Of a stretch of 34,893 nucleotides of DNA, positions 20,892-29,017 are shown piece by piece. Both the position numbers and the translations under genes were made by a program. The DNA comes from a virus: positions 1-34,893 of the IMG/VR virus record IMGVR_UViG_3300031976_000208; one strand, 5' to 3'. Position 1 is the stretch's first letter. Each line of letters starts with the position of its first letter. The notes beneath the pieces are model-generated. The model saw nothing but the letters and a program-made list of their open reading frames with translations, was not told where the DNA came from and searched no databases.

Positions 20892-21302
20892 ATGCAAAAA
20901 GTCAGAGTCTATTGGAATCTTCATAGTAAAATATGGAGTGTTCAAGATGTCAAGAGTGGGAGAGTGTGTGACCACGTACAACACATATCTCTCACAGATG
21001 CTAAGTTTGTTGTTCGTAAGGGTGGACAGAAACGTGTTCGTGAAGAGGGCAAGAAGAATGTTCATGCCTTTGCTGTAGGTTATGTTGCAGAAGAGCAAGT
21101 AACTGCATCACAAGGTTCAGCAAGAGACTTACAATTAATGTTTAAAGTTAGGTCATATCATTGGCATAGAGTGACATACAATCCATACAAGCACGATTAC
21201 TTTATGCTTGGCGAAGAGGAAGTGCCAAGAGATTGGGTTGGTAATATTAATATGGAATCATTATACCATGAGCATGGTGTAGCATCTAGAGTTTATATAT
21301 AG
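20892..21302 (+). CDS. Conserved early phage protein (unknown)
   Basis: 136 residues from MQKVRVYWNLHSKIWSVQDV; GGAG is 9 nt before the ATG at 20892, and a GTG at 20883 is an alternative. Conserved-looking blocks: SGRVCDHVQHISLTDAKFVV, and GGQKRVREEGKKNVHAFAVG. I recall a KVRVxWNLHKxxxSVxxxxxGRVxxH...DAKFVVRxxGRxRVxxExxKNVHAFxxG protein in pelagiphages and other phages. Positively charged; role unknown. Confidence 0.7.
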   Translation: MQKVRVYWNLHSKIWSVQDVKSGRVCDHVQHISLTDAKFVVRKGGQKRVREEGKKNVHAFAVGYVAEEQVTASQGSARDLQLMFKVRSYHWHRVTYNPYKHDYFMLGEEEVPRDWVGNINMESLYHEHGVASRVYI

Positions 21303-21313
21303 GAGATAATACA

Positions 21314-22531
21314 ATGAGAAAGATAAATGTACTAAGTTGTTTTGATGGATGTAGTGGTGGTCAGTTGGCTCTACAAAAAGCTGGTATTGACGTAGGCACA
21401 TACTATGCATCAGAGATAGACAAGTATGCCATAGAAGTAACACAAGCTAACTTCCCCAATACAATACAGTTGGGTGATATCACAAAGGTTGGGTTCACTA
21501 GGTTCAACCATCACGTTGACCTAATGATGGGTGGCAGTCCTTGTCAAGGTTTCAGTTTTGCAGGCAAACAACTCAACTTTGATGACCCACGTTCTAAACT
21601 ATTCTTTGACTTCATACGTATACGTGACGAGTTGACACCCAAGTATGTGTTGCTAGAGAATGTACGTATGGCAAAAGAATCTCAGGACATTATATCTAAG
21701 TACATGGGGTGTGAGCCAACCAAGATAAACTCTGCTGATGTTTCACCACAGAGTCGCAATCGTCTGTATTGGTTTGTCATGTATGATTGGGATTTAGGTA
21801 AGTATGTACCTATACACATACCACAACCAACCAAGAAGAATGTTGTCATACGTGATATCCTTGAGGACTTACCCTTTGGCGAGATACCACAGTACCTTGC
21901 TAACAGTTGGGGTGGTATTCCACGAGGTGACAAAGTCAAGTCTGTTGATGATGCCAAAGCTAACTGTCTTACTGCATCTATGTACAAGGGTCAGATACCT
22001 ACGTTCATCAAGAAACCTAACCCTAGTGCATCTAAGGATGGTCTCATACGTGTAGGTACAGCTAATCTCAAGGGTCACGATAGCATCAAGCGTGTGTACT
22101 CTGCTGATGGCAAATCACCTACTCTGACTACCATGCAAGGTGGACATAGAGAGCCTAAGATATCTATGGGTAGAGTTGTCAACAGAAGACTTGATGAGAA
22201 TGGTGTACGTAAGGACAATCAGATGGACTTACCATTTACACCTAAAGTTGAGGTCAGAGAAGATGATGTATCTAACTGCCTTACTACAGTTGAGAAAGAT
22301 AATGTTGTAGTCAACAGAGATGATTACCTATGGCGAAAGCTTACACCTTTAGAGTGTGAGAGGTTACAGACTATGCCAGATAATTATACCAACCATGTCT
22401 CTAAGACACAGAGGTACAAGATGATTGGTAATGGTTGGACTATAGATGTTATTGCTCACATACTAAATAGTGGCAATATAAATTCAGAAAAGCAGTGGAC
22501 TAAAATGTATCAAACAAAGGAGAATGTCTAA
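21314..22531 (+). CDS. DNA (cytosine-5) methyltransferase
   Basis: 405 residues with the classic m5C order: motif I LSCFDGCSGGQLALQKAGI (7-25, SAM binding), motif IV GGSPCQGFSFAG (73-84) with nucleophile Cys77, motif VI LLENV (113-117), motif VIII QSRNRLYW (146-153), a variable target-recognition region, motif IX (LTPLECERLQTMPDNY) and motif X (YKMIGNGWTIDVIA). It transfers a methyl group from SAM to C5 of cytosine in a specific site, probably to protect phage DNA from host restriction. No partner endonuclease gene is adjacent. AGGAG precedes the ATG. Confidence 0.93.
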   Translation: MRKINVLSCFDGCSGGQLALQKAGIDVGTYYASEIDKYAIEVTQANFPNTIQLGDITKVGFTRFNHHVDLMMGGSPCQGFSFAGKQLNFDDPRSKLFFDFIRIRDELTPKYVLLENVRMAKESQDIISKYMGCEPTKINSADVSPQSRNRLYWFVMYDWDLGKYVPIHIPQPTKKNVVIRDILEDLPFGEIPQYLANSWGGIPRGDKVKSVDDAKANCLTASMYKGQIPTFIKKPNPSASKDGLIRVGTANLKGHDSIKRVYSADGKSPTLTTMQGGHREPKISMGRVVNRRLDENGVRKDNQMDLPFTPKVEVREDDVSNCLTTVEKDNVVVNRDDYLWRKLTPLECERLQTMPDNYTNHVSKTQRYKMIGNGWTIDVIAHILNSGNINSEKQWTKMYQTKENV

Positions 22532-22773
22532 TGACAAACGAAACACGATACAAAAAAGCATTGGTTAATATATTATATTACCAAGCATTACGTATGAGCA
22601 AGGAAGAACTTCAACCTGTATTATTTTTTGAAGAACATGCTACAGACTTTTGGACACTTGAACAATGTCGTATGCAGTATGTCAAAGACCAACTAGAATT
22701 TATTCATGGTGGTAATCTTGATGATGAGATTGAAGAAACTTGGAATAAAGTATTTAAAAAGGAGTGTGTATAA
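22531..22773 (+). CDS. Small early protein (unknown)
   Basis: 80 residues: MTNETRYKKALVNILYYQAL, then RMSKEELQPVLFFEEHATDF and WTLEQCRMQYVKDQLEFIHG. Helical and acidic. Start overlaps the methyltransferase stop (TAATG) and its stop overlaps the next ATG. Probably co-translated with the methyltransferase, though nothing shows a shared role. Confidence 0.62.
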   Translation: MTNETRYKKALVNILYYQALRMSKEELQPVLFFEEHATDFWTLEQCRMQYVKDQLEFIHGGNLDDEIEETWNKVFKKECV

Positions 22774-22979
22774 TGGGAGAATTTAAAGACAGATATTACA
22801 AGCAGTTAGAAGGATTTAGAATAAAAAAATTCTTAGGTATAGATGCAGAAGGATTTCCTGAGTTCACACTAACTAAACCTAAGTATGAAGACGTTAAGAT
22901 AGCAGTAAGTTCTGACCCTGAGGGTAATAGTGGTGGGTTCTTATTTATAATGAGTGAGAATGGAGAGGAGATTTTATAA
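22773..22979 (+). CDS. Small early protein (unknown)
   Basis: 68 residues from the ATG at 22773, with AAGGAG 8 nt upstream; a GTG at 22764 is less likely. Sequence includes MGEFKDRYYKQLEGFRIKKF, LGIDAEGFPEFTLTKPKYED and VAVSSDPEGNSGGFLFI-like beta stretch (IAVSSDPEGNSGGFLFIMSE). TAATG overlaps on both sides. It looks like a small beta-rich domain of unknown function. Confidence 0.6.
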   Translation: MGEFKDRYYKQLEGFRIKKFLGIDAEGFPEFTLTKPKYEDVKIAVSSDPEGNSGGFLFIMSENGEEIL

Positions 22980-23212
22980 TGGCTTTTGACCAAATGAATA
23001 TTAAAGATATGTTGTGTGATATGTATGACATTCAACGTAAGGTTAAAGAAACTAAAGTTACTTATGAAATAAAAGGTCACGACTTGGAGATAGCATTATA
23101 TGATGCACCAAAAGATAATGATGGCACTTGTATAACTATGAAAGATTGTATTGAAAATGTCATTGAACAACTAGAACAAGAACTTGAACGTAGAGGAGAG
23201 GAGATAAACTAA
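22979..23212 (+). CDS. Small early protein (unknown)
   Basis: 77 residues: MAFDQMNIKDMLCDMYDIQR, KVKETKVTYEIKGHDLEIAL, then a Glu-rich helix (IEQLEQELERRGEEIN). TAATG overlaps at both ends place it in a chain with 22773 and the following hydrolase. It may be a coiled-coil adaptor; no family recognised. Confidence 0.6.
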   Translation: MAFDQMNIKDMLCDMYDIQRKVKETKVTYEIKGHDLEIALYDAPKDNDGTCITMKDCIENVIEQLEQELERRGEEIN

Positions 23213-23643
23213 TGCTATTGGAATCAATGATATGCCTAGCACTAAACGTGTACCACGAGGCTAAGAATCAAAGTTATGTAGGGCAAGTGGCAGTTGCACA
23301 AGTTGTAATGAATAGAGTAAGAGATACACGATACCCTAACACAGTATGTGACGTAGTTAAACAAGGCGATACATACAAATGGAAACCTGACTTTCCTATT
23401 AAGAATAGGTGTCAATTTAGTTGGTACTGTGATGGCAAGAGTGACAAGCCTAAAGAACATAAGGCATGGAGAGATGCTATGCACATTGCTAATGGTGTAT
23501 ATAATGGACACCTAGATGACCTTGTTGAGGGTGCTACACACTACCATGCACACTATGTCAACCCAAGTTGGGCAGAGACTAAGACTTATGTAACAAGAAT
23601 AGATGACCACATATTTTATAGATGGGAGATAAAAGATGAATAG
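23212..23643 (+). CDS. Cell-wall hydrolase, SleB/CwlJ family (Hydrolase_2)
   Basis: 143 residues. LALNVYHEAKNQSYVGQVAV holds the family's catalytic Glu (Glu16), followed by AQVVMNRVRDTRYPNTVCDV, CQFSWYCDGKSDKP, AWRDAMHIANGV, and GATHYHAHYVNPSWAE, ending HIFYRWE. This order is the SleB/CwlJ signature. The family cleaves glycan strands of peptidoglycan. There is no signal peptide. It lies in the early/replication arm, far from the GH24 lysozyme and holin, so its role may be entry, late lysis support or another wall function. AGGAGATAAAC precedes the ATG. Confidence 0.88.
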   Translation: MLLESMICLALNVYHEAKNQSYVGQVAVAQVVMNRVRDTRYPNTVCDVVKQGDTYKWKPDFPIKNRCQFSWYCDGKSDKPKEHKAWRDAMHIANGVYNGHLDDLVEGATHYHAHYVNPSWAETKTYVTRIDDHIFYRWEIKDE

Positions 23644-24142
23644 ATTTATTATAGAAAAAACACCACAAGAGATTGCATCATCTCTGTGTGACCAACACGT
23701 TGTCAAGATGCCATTGGAAGAGGCACAGATGCTATGCACTACATTGTGGCATCATGCTCCAGAATATGCAGAGGAGAATGACTTGTACAAACCAGTACAT
23801 CAGAAACATCCATGCACACTATGGGCAATGGAATGTCGTATGAATTTTATGTGGGCAACTAATTTGTATGTGGCTATGCTACAAGAGTATACAAAAAGGT
23901 ATCACAAAGTTCATGGTGCAAGTAAACACTATGATGCTATATTTCTTGGTACAGAGTTGATACCTAACACCACTAACTTTATTACACCACACCCACAATG
24001 TTTTAGTGGGCATGATGACTTGAAGACAGACGAGTTCTTTCCTATAGAGGCATATAGGAAGTTCTACATAGTTGACAAATCTAGGTTTGCTAGATACAAC
24101 TATACAAATAAACCACAATGGATGAAAGGAGAAGTAGCATGA
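23636..24142 (+). CDS. Conserved phage protein, CDQHVVKM family
   Basis: 168 residues. Conserved-looking blocks: TPQEIASSLCDQHVVKMPLE, VHQKHPCTLWAMECRMNFMW, LYVAMLQEYTKRYHKVHGAS and a C-terminal FFPIEAYRKFYIVDKSRFAR. I recall this CDxHVVKM...HPCxxW...YRxxY protein in many marine phages, sometimes annotated as pyrimidine-dimer glycosylase-like on weak grounds. His and Cys residues in the N-terminal half could bind metal. Overlaps the hydrolase by 8 nt. Confidence 0.68.
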   Translation: MNRFIIEKTPQEIASSLCDQHVVKMPLEEAQMLCTTLWHHAPEYAEENDLYKPVHQKHPCTLWAMECRMNFMWATNLYVAMLQEYTKRYHKVHGASKHYDAIFLGTELIPNTTNFITPHPQCFSGHDDLKTDEFFPIEAYRKFYIVDKSRFARYNYTNKPQWMKGEVA

Positions 24143-24762
24143 AGATACACAGAGTAGTACAAATGTTGGGTGCAACAACAAGCACTGGTAAGTTAGCAGA
24201 TGATATGTATGACTTAAACTATAAGACATATTATTCAGAGGCAGAGGACAAGGATATACCTATATCACATATGGACTTTCAGCATTTGATCAGAGCATTT
24301 GTGAAACAGAATGACGAAGACGTTAGGACTGATACCCAAGAGGGTAAGGTCAAAGAACTTAGAGAACAGAATAAAAACCTACAAGTTAAGTATGACAACT
24401 TACGTGAGGCATACAATGTTTTGTTTGATGCACACAATGCAGAAACTAGCAGAGACACCATATGGCAAGATAGGTATAACAGAGAAGTAGAGAAGTCAGA
24501 CTTTTGGCACAAGGCATATGTAGAGAGGTGTACATCTAGTAAAGGTCATAACTATGTATTCAGCGACATACCTAATGACTGTGATGGTCAACAGTTCACA
24601 GACAGTCTAAAGAAGTATTTCAATAAGGATACCTACAAGATGCGTGTCAGAGGTCAATACCTCAAGGATGAAGTCAAAGAGTCTGAGGGTTGGCAAAAGT
24701 ATGACAGAGGTCAGCCTATAGATAAGTCTAAATGTCTTAGAGTTTATATTGACAAAAAGTAA
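24139..24762 (+). CDS. Coiled-coil early protein (unknown)
   Basis: 207 residues from the ATG at 24139 (AAAGGAG 6-7 nt upstream); an ATG at 24118 is less likely. A long Glu/Lys/Asn/Asp coiled coil spans about 60-125 (GKVKELREQNKNLQVKYDNL, REAYNVLFDAHNAETSRDTI). The C-terminal half is mixed, with CRVYID-like strand (CLRVYIDKK). No Cys pair or enzyme motif. Possibly a scaffold-like adaptor in host takeover; function unknown. Confidence 0.6.
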   Translation: MKIHRVVQMLGATTSTGKLADDMYDLNYKTYYSEAEDKDIPISHMDFQHLIRAFVKQNDEDVRTDTQEGKVKELREQNKNLQVKYDNLREAYNVLFDAHNAETSRDTIWQDRYNREVEKSDFWHKAYVERCTSSKGHNYVFSDIPNDCDGQQFTDSLKKYFNKDTYKMRVRGQYLKDEVKESEGWQKYDRGQPIDKSKCLRVYIDKK

Positions 24763-25036
24763 TCTAGACATATGGAGAACTAATCCTAATATGTTAGTTC
24801 CCTATTATCTCATGCACTCATACATCTACTATCAGTTGCACGACTCAATCATCAAAGACTATGAGTATGATGAGATGTGTAAGCAGTTAAAAGATAAGTG
24901 GGAGAGCATTAAACATTATCACAAACATCTAGTTGATGTTAGTGCATTAGGAGCTGGTACAGGTTATCAGCTTAAATACAACCAACGTATAGTAAGTGCA
25001 GCGACACTTTTATACAAACAACATAAAGGAGAATAA
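24749..25036 (+). CDS. Small protein, ligase-N-terminus-like
   Basis: 95 residues with a TTG start at 24749; an ATG at 24791 would give 81. The body reads LVPYYLMHSYIYYQLHDSII, then KDYEYDEMCKQLKDKWESIK, and HLVDVSALGAGTGYQLKYNQ. Similar small proteins in other phages align, in my memory, to the N-terminal Ia helix region of NAD-dependent DNA ligases (YxxxxxxxYDxLxxxL), but the adenylation domain is absent, so ligase activity is not expected. The start is uncertain. Confidence 0.55.
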   Translation: MTKSNLDIWRTNPNMLVPYYLMHSYIYYQLHDSIIKDYEYDEMCKQLKDKWESIKHYHKHLVDVSALGAGTGYQLKYNQRIVSAATLLYKQHKGE

Positions 25037-25038
25037 TA

Positions 25039-25170
25039 ATGTGGCATAGAATACACGATTTCATGGAAAAGGATTTCAATAAAAAATATGGTGAGGGTAC
25101 AAAGTATGACCTTGACTATGGTAAACTATTAATTATAGCACTATGTATTTACATAGCATTGGAGGTGTAG
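25039..25170 (+). CDS. Small membrane-tailed peptide
   Basis: 43 residues: MWHRIHDFMEKDFNKKYGEG, then KYDLDYGKLLIIALCIYIAL and EV. The last 14 residues (LLIIALCIYIALEV) are a hydrophobic tail anchor. AAAGGAG lies 7 nt before the ATG. Fits tightly between neighbours. A tail-anchored early peptide could act on the host membrane; that is inference. Confidence 0.55.
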   Translation: MWHRIHDFMEKDFNKKYGEGTKYDLDYGKLLIIALCIYIALEV

Positions 25171-25171
25171 C

Positions 25172-25426
25172 ATGACTAAAAAGAAAACAATAGAGGTGCA
25201 TAAGATAATCAACTTAACTAAGCATCAAGCAAAGCAGATATTAGATATGCTTGATGATCTAAAATATATAAATGGACAGACAGATGAGAAATGTCCAATA
25301 GATTATGACATGATATGTAAGCTAGAGGGCATGGAGTTTAAACTTGCTAACATAGTAGATGCTACAGTTGAATGTGAACATGGTCACTATAGCAGATGGG
25401 GTGGAGCATATGAATTTAAAAACTGA
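25172..25426 (+). CDS. Small early protein (unknown)
   Basis: 84 residues: MTKKKTIEVHKIINLTKHQA, then KQILDMLDDLKYINGQTDEK and CPIDYDMICKLEGMEFKLAN, ending VECEHGHYSRWGGAYEFKN. GGAGG is 7 nt before the ATG. It overlaps the zinc-ribbon gene that follows by 17 nt, which suggests coupling. Cys/His residues near the end could bind metal. No family recognised. Confidence 0.6.
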   Translation: MTKKKTIEVHKIINLTKHQAKQILDMLDDLKYINGQTDEKCPIDYDMICKLEGMEFKLANIVDATVECEHGHYSRWGGAYEFKN

Positions 25427-25643
25427 GGGTTTACTTGGTTGTAATAAATGCTATTGGATGGGCAGAGTAGCTAATGAAGACTCTGTCTGCCCATGCTGCG
25501 GAAACATAAATCTCTTTGACACTAGTCTTAGATACAATTCTACAAATCACGAACTAGAAACATTAGACAACTATGAAATTTATTTACTTCATTTAAAATA
25601 CAAGGAGAAACGCAATGAACAAAAAATTGTCAAGTTTAATTGA
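25410..25643 (+). CDS. Small zinc-ribbon protein
   Basis: 77 residues from MNLKTEGLLGCNKCYWMGRV (ATG at 25410 with GGAG 4 nt upstream). CNKC at residues 11-14 and CPCC at about 27-30 form a four-Cys zinc ribbon. The rest is acidic and helical (HELETLDNYEIYLLHLKYKE). It overlaps the integrase start by 29 nt. A DNA- or protein-binding zinc module is plausible; target unknown. Confidence 0.6.
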   Translation: MNLKTEGLLGCNKCYWMGRVANEDSVCPCCGNINLFDTSLRYNSTNHELETLDNYEIYLLHLKYKEKRNEQKIVKFN

Positions 25644-26511
25644 CGAGTACTATTTATCCTTTGATTTCAAGAGCTTACGAGAAGAAACTAAAGTACAATA
25701 TCAGTACTTTCTTGGTGTCGTGTTAGACACAAAAGTTGGAGATGCACAAAGTTTAGGCAGTATCAACTTTTCTGATATCACTACCAAGATGGCTAAAATT
25801 TCATATGAGCAATGGTGTGAGAGAGGTATACACCTTGCTAATCATGTCATGTCTGTGGCAAGAGTAGTATATAATTATGGCATACACATGGAGCATTGCA
25901 CAGTCAACCCATTCTCAAGTATAAAGAGAAGAACACCTATAGCTAGAAAGGTAGTGTGGACACAATCAGATGTGAAAGCATATCTAGACGTAGCATATTC
26001 TGATTTTTACACAAGAAGTTTAGGATTGATTGTGCAGATGGCATATGAATGGTGTCAAAGACTAGGTGACATGCGTGTAATCAAGTGGGAGAATCTAGAT
26101 TTGTTAGAGCAGAAGATGCACATACAACAATCTAAGAGGAGAGCAGAGGTGTTTCTACCTATATCTGATGGACTAAACAAAATGCTTCTACAACAGAAAG
26201 AAGATTTTGGTTTCCAAGAATATGTAGCACCTCGCCCTCGCCCTAGGAGAGGCATACACGAGCCTTACACCATTACTAAGCTACCAGTAGAGGGCAGAAA
26301 GATTATGGACTCTGCAGGACTCTCTAAAGAGCTTAGATTGTCAGACCTAAGAAGAACTGGTACAACTGAAATGGTAGATGCTGGTGTGTCAATGGGAAAT
26401 ATTATGTCTGTTACAGGACATACAAACCCACAAAGTGTTAAGCCTTACATGAAGAATACCTTTGCTTCTGCTAATTTAGCATTAAGTACAAGAAAAAAAT
26501 TGACAGTATGA
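25615..26511 (+). CDS. int: Tyrosine recombinase (integrase) with altered active site
   Basis: 298 residues. An N-terminal core-binding region (about 1-105) precedes the catalytic domain. Catalytic candidates: Arg149 (WCQRLGD), Lys174 (QSKRRAE), Arg246 in LSDLRRTGTTEM, His269 in TGHTNP and nucleophile Tyr278 (KPYMKN). The usual HxLR motif reads SDLR, so the His is replaced by Ser243. Length and order are otherwise normal. It would insert phage DNA at an att site or resolve multimers. AAGGAG precedes the ATG. No repressor or att site was recognised next to it. Activity with Ser243 is uncertain. Confidence 0.85.
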   Translation: MNKKLSSLIDEYYLSFDFKSLREETKVQYQYFLGVVLDTKVGDAQSLGSINFSDITTKMAKISYEQWCERGIHLANHVMSVARVVYNYGIHMEHCTVNPFSSIKRRTPIARKVVWTQSDVKAYLDVAYSDFYTRSLGLIVQMAYEWCQRLGDMRVIKWENLDLLEQKMHIQQSKRRAEVFLPISDGLNKMLLQQKEDFGFQEYVAPRPRPRRGIHEPYTITKLPVEGRKIMDSAGLSKELRLSDLRRTGTTEMVDAGVSMGNIMSVTGHTNPQSVKPYMKNTFASANLALSTRKKLTV

Positions 26512-26573
26512 AATATCCATGTTACAAGACATTTATATTGTCCGAACCCATATATATATAAGGAACATATATA

Positions 26574-27347
26574 ATGTATAATATACTAGAATTTGTTAAA
26601 GATTTAAACATACCTATGGATGAAACACGTAGATTAAATTGTCCGGTTTGTAATTCTTATAAAACATTTACTGCCACAAATAATATGGGTTCATTAGTGT
26701 GGAACTGTTACAAGATTTCCTGTAGTTTAAGTGGTACTACTCGTGTTAGGTTATCTGTAGATGATATTAAGTCTGTGAGTGCAAAGAAAGAAGTCACTAC
26801 AGATGATACATTTGAGATGCCTGAATACATTGTACCACATAACTATAGGAATAAACTCGTATCTTTCTGTGAGAGGTGGAGACTAGATGCAGACGAACTA
26901 AACTTACAATATGACGTGAAGGATGACCGAGTGGTGTTTCCCATAGAACATAATGGTAAGTTGGTTGATGCAACTGGTAGGTCTTTGGGTAAACTTCTAC
27001 CTAAATGGAAAAGATATGGGAATAACCCCTTGCCATACACATATGGTTGTGGTAAGGTCGCTTTAGTCGTTGAGGATTGTGTGAGTGCTTGTGTTTCAAA
27101 TAGTAATATACACACGGGGGTGGCTATACTTGGAACTTCTCTATCAGAGGATCACAAGAAATACTTATCACAATTCTCAACTGCTATAATTGCATTAGAC
27201 CCTGATGCATTACCTAAGATACTACAATTTGCTAGAGAGTTACGTGCTTATACCCCGGATGTACGTGTTCTTAGGCTGAAAGATGACTTGAAGTATAGAA
27301 ACGAAGAAGATATTTACAACTTGTATAAATTAACCCCAAAGGAGTAA
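26574..27347 (+). CDS. DNA primase (T7 gp4-type N-terminal part, stand-alone)
   Basis: 257 residues. The zinc-binding domain has CPVC (Cys23, Cys26) and CYKISC (Cys45, Cys50). The TOPRIM domain has VALVVEDCVSACVS with Glu167 and ALDPDALP (Asp209, Asp211). It makes RNA primers for lagging-strand synthesis. It lacks a helicase domain, which is encoded as a separate gene 3 nt downstream, so the T7 fusion is split here. AAGGA precedes the ATG; the 62-bp gap before it follows the integrase. Confidence 0.88.
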   Translation: MYNILEFVKDLNIPMDETRRLNCPVCNSYKTFTATNNMGSLVWNCYKISCSLSGTTRVRLSVDDIKSVSAKKEVTTDDTFEMPEYIVPHNYRNKLVSFCERWRLDADELNLQYDVKDDRVVFPIEHNGKLVDATGRSLGKLLPKWKRYGNNPLPYTYGCGKVALVVEDCVSACVSNSNIHTGVAILGTSLSEDHKKYLSQFSTAIIALDPDALPKILQFARELRAYTPDVRVLRLKDDLKYRNEEDIYNLYKLTPKE

Positions 27348-27350
27348 TAC

Positions 27351-28577
27351 ATGGAAAATTCACTACTAAGAAGTTTAATGGACAGAGAGTTCTACAAAGA
27401 GCATCGTGGTGCTAGATGTCCAGACAGACTATTCAGCAAAGATGCTAGGAAGATAAAACAAGCAATAGATCAAGCTATGGACAGATATGAACGTACAGTC
27501 ACACCTGATGAGATTGAGGCTCTGTTCATATCAAGTAACCCATCAATGTCTACTGCACAGAAACAAGCTTACCTAGCCTTGTTTAAGTCTATTAAGAATG
27601 AGCAACCACTAGGTTCAGATGTTGCACAAGAGGTTCTGTCTAAATTGTTTCAGCAAGTTGTTGGAGAAGACATTGCTAATCTAGGCTTTGATTATGTCAA
27701 TGGTCAGCAGACTAGCCTAGAACCATTAAGGATGTTGCTAGAACAATACAATGATGACTTCACACCAGACTTGAATGTTGAGTGGGATGACTTAGACATT
27801 GACACATTGTTAGCTAAGAATGACCTTGAGGCACGTTGGAACTTCAACATACCTGCTTTGACACGACAACTTGAGGGTATAAATGCTGGTCACTTGATTG
27901 AGGTAGGTGCTAGACCCAACACGGGTAAGACATCTTTTCATGCAAGTATGATTGCATCTCCGGGAGGTTTTGCACATCAAGGTGCTAACTGCATTGTCTT
28001 GTGTAATGAAGAGGGTAGTCACAGAGTTGGTGCTAGGTATCTGACTGCATCTACTGGTATGACTATGAAACAGATCAAGTCTAATCCAAGTAGAGCAAGA
28101 GACTTGTATGCACCTGTCAAAGATAAGATAAAGATAAAGGATGCTACAGGTCGTGATATGTCTTGGGTTGAGAGTGTATGTAAATCATACAAGCCTGATG
28201 TTGTACTACTTGATATGGGAGATAAGTTTGCTAGAAGTGGTGGCTTTGCTAGACCTGATGAGGCACTAAAAGCTAATGCTATACATGCTCGTATGATTGC
28301 CAAGCAACATGAGTGTGCAGTATTCTATATGTCTCAATTATCTGCTGATGCAGAGGGTAAGATACTACTGAACCAATCCATGATGGAAGGCAGTAGAACT
28401 GGTAAAGCAGCAGAGGCTGACTTAATGATACTGATTGCAAAGAATCCACCAAAGCAAGAAGATGGTGGCGAAGAGGATTTGCAGAGACATCTTAATATTG
28501 TTAAGAATAAGTTGTCTGGATGGCATGGTGTTATAACTTGTCAGCTTGACTATCAAGTTGGTAGATATGAGGCATGA
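27351..28577 (+). CDS. Replicative DNA helicase (DnaB/gp4 family)
   Basis: 408 residues. An N-terminal linker region precedes the RecA-like core: Walker A ARPNTGKTS (187-195) with Lys193, Walker B VVLLDMGD (284-291), motif 3 VFYMSQLSADAEG, and DnaB-like motif QSMMEGSRTGKAAEADLMIL. A hexameric 5'-3' helicase is expected, working with the primase at the fork. It overlaps endonuclease VII by 4 nt (ATGA) and is 3 nt from the primase, a coupled replication unit. AAAGGAG lies before the ATG. Confidence 0.9.
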   Translation: MENSLLRSLMDREFYKEHRGARCPDRLFSKDARKIKQAIDQAMDRYERTVTPDEIEALFISSNPSMSTAQKQAYLALFKSIKNEQPLGSDVAQEVLSKLFQQVVGEDIANLGFDYVNGQQTSLEPLRMLLEQYNDDFTPDLNVEWDDLDIDTLLAKNDLEARWNFNIPALTRQLEGINAGHLIEVGARPNTGKTSFHASMIASPGGFAHQGANCIVLCNEEGSHRVGARYLTASTGMTMKQIKSNPSRARDLYAPVKDKIKIKDATGRDMSWVESVCKSYKPDVVLLDMGDKFARSGGFARPDEALKANAIHARMIAKQHECAVFYMSQLSADAEGKILLNQSMMEGSRTGKAAEADLMILIAKNPPKQEDGGEEDLQRHLNIVKNKLSGWHGVITCQLDYQVGRYEA

Positions 28578-29017
28578 ATGATTTCCCTGATTTATTTGGT
28601 TATACTAAACCTACGACTCTCGTTGGCGATGCCTATACGTGCATTAAGTGCCACATAGAACAACCTGCTTCAAACTTTCAACTTATACCTACAGGAGAGG
28701 TAAAGAGAACATGTTCATCGTGTATAAAAGGTCACTACCACACACTAAAGAAGTTACGTAAGGAAAATAAGTATCCTGACGAAGATTACTGTTGTCCAAT
28801 ATGTGAACGTGACATAAAAGAAGTAGGTAAGTATGGACAAGTAAAATTAAATAAGTGGGTACTAGACCATTGCCATGACACTCTAACATTCAGAGGTTGG
28901 ATATGCCATCATTGTAATTCAGGACTAGGTGGATTTAAAGATGACTTGACAAAAGTAAAAAGAGCAGTTAAGTATTTAAAGAAACATAAGGAGAGTTTAA
29001 ATGAAACTGACACTTGA
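28574..29017 (+). CDS. Recombination endonuclease VII
   Basis: 147 residues. N-terminal Cys pair CIKC (23, 26) and CSSC (47, 50) form an extra zinc site. The HNH/His-Me core follows: CCPIC (73-77), WVLDHCH (95-101) with the catalytic Asp-His, and GWICHHCNSGLGGFKDD. This is the T4 gp49-type fold that resolves branched DNA and trims mismatches. It overlaps the helicase by 4 nt and the polymerase by 17 nt. The N-terminal zinc pair is an addition to the core. Confidence 0.85.
   Translation: MNDFPDLFGYTKPTTLVGDAYTCIKCHIEQPASNFQLIPTGEVKRTCSSCIKGHYHTLKKLRKENKYPDEDYCCPICERDIKEVGKYGQVKLNKWVLDHCHDTLTFRGWICHHCNSGLGGFKDDLTKVKRAVKYLKKHKESLNETDT

Noticed and set aside
18249-24510. Further TGGCAC sites at 18249, 23122 and 24505 as sigma-54 promoters
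   Set aside because: GG-N10-GC fails at each; the -12 GC is missing.
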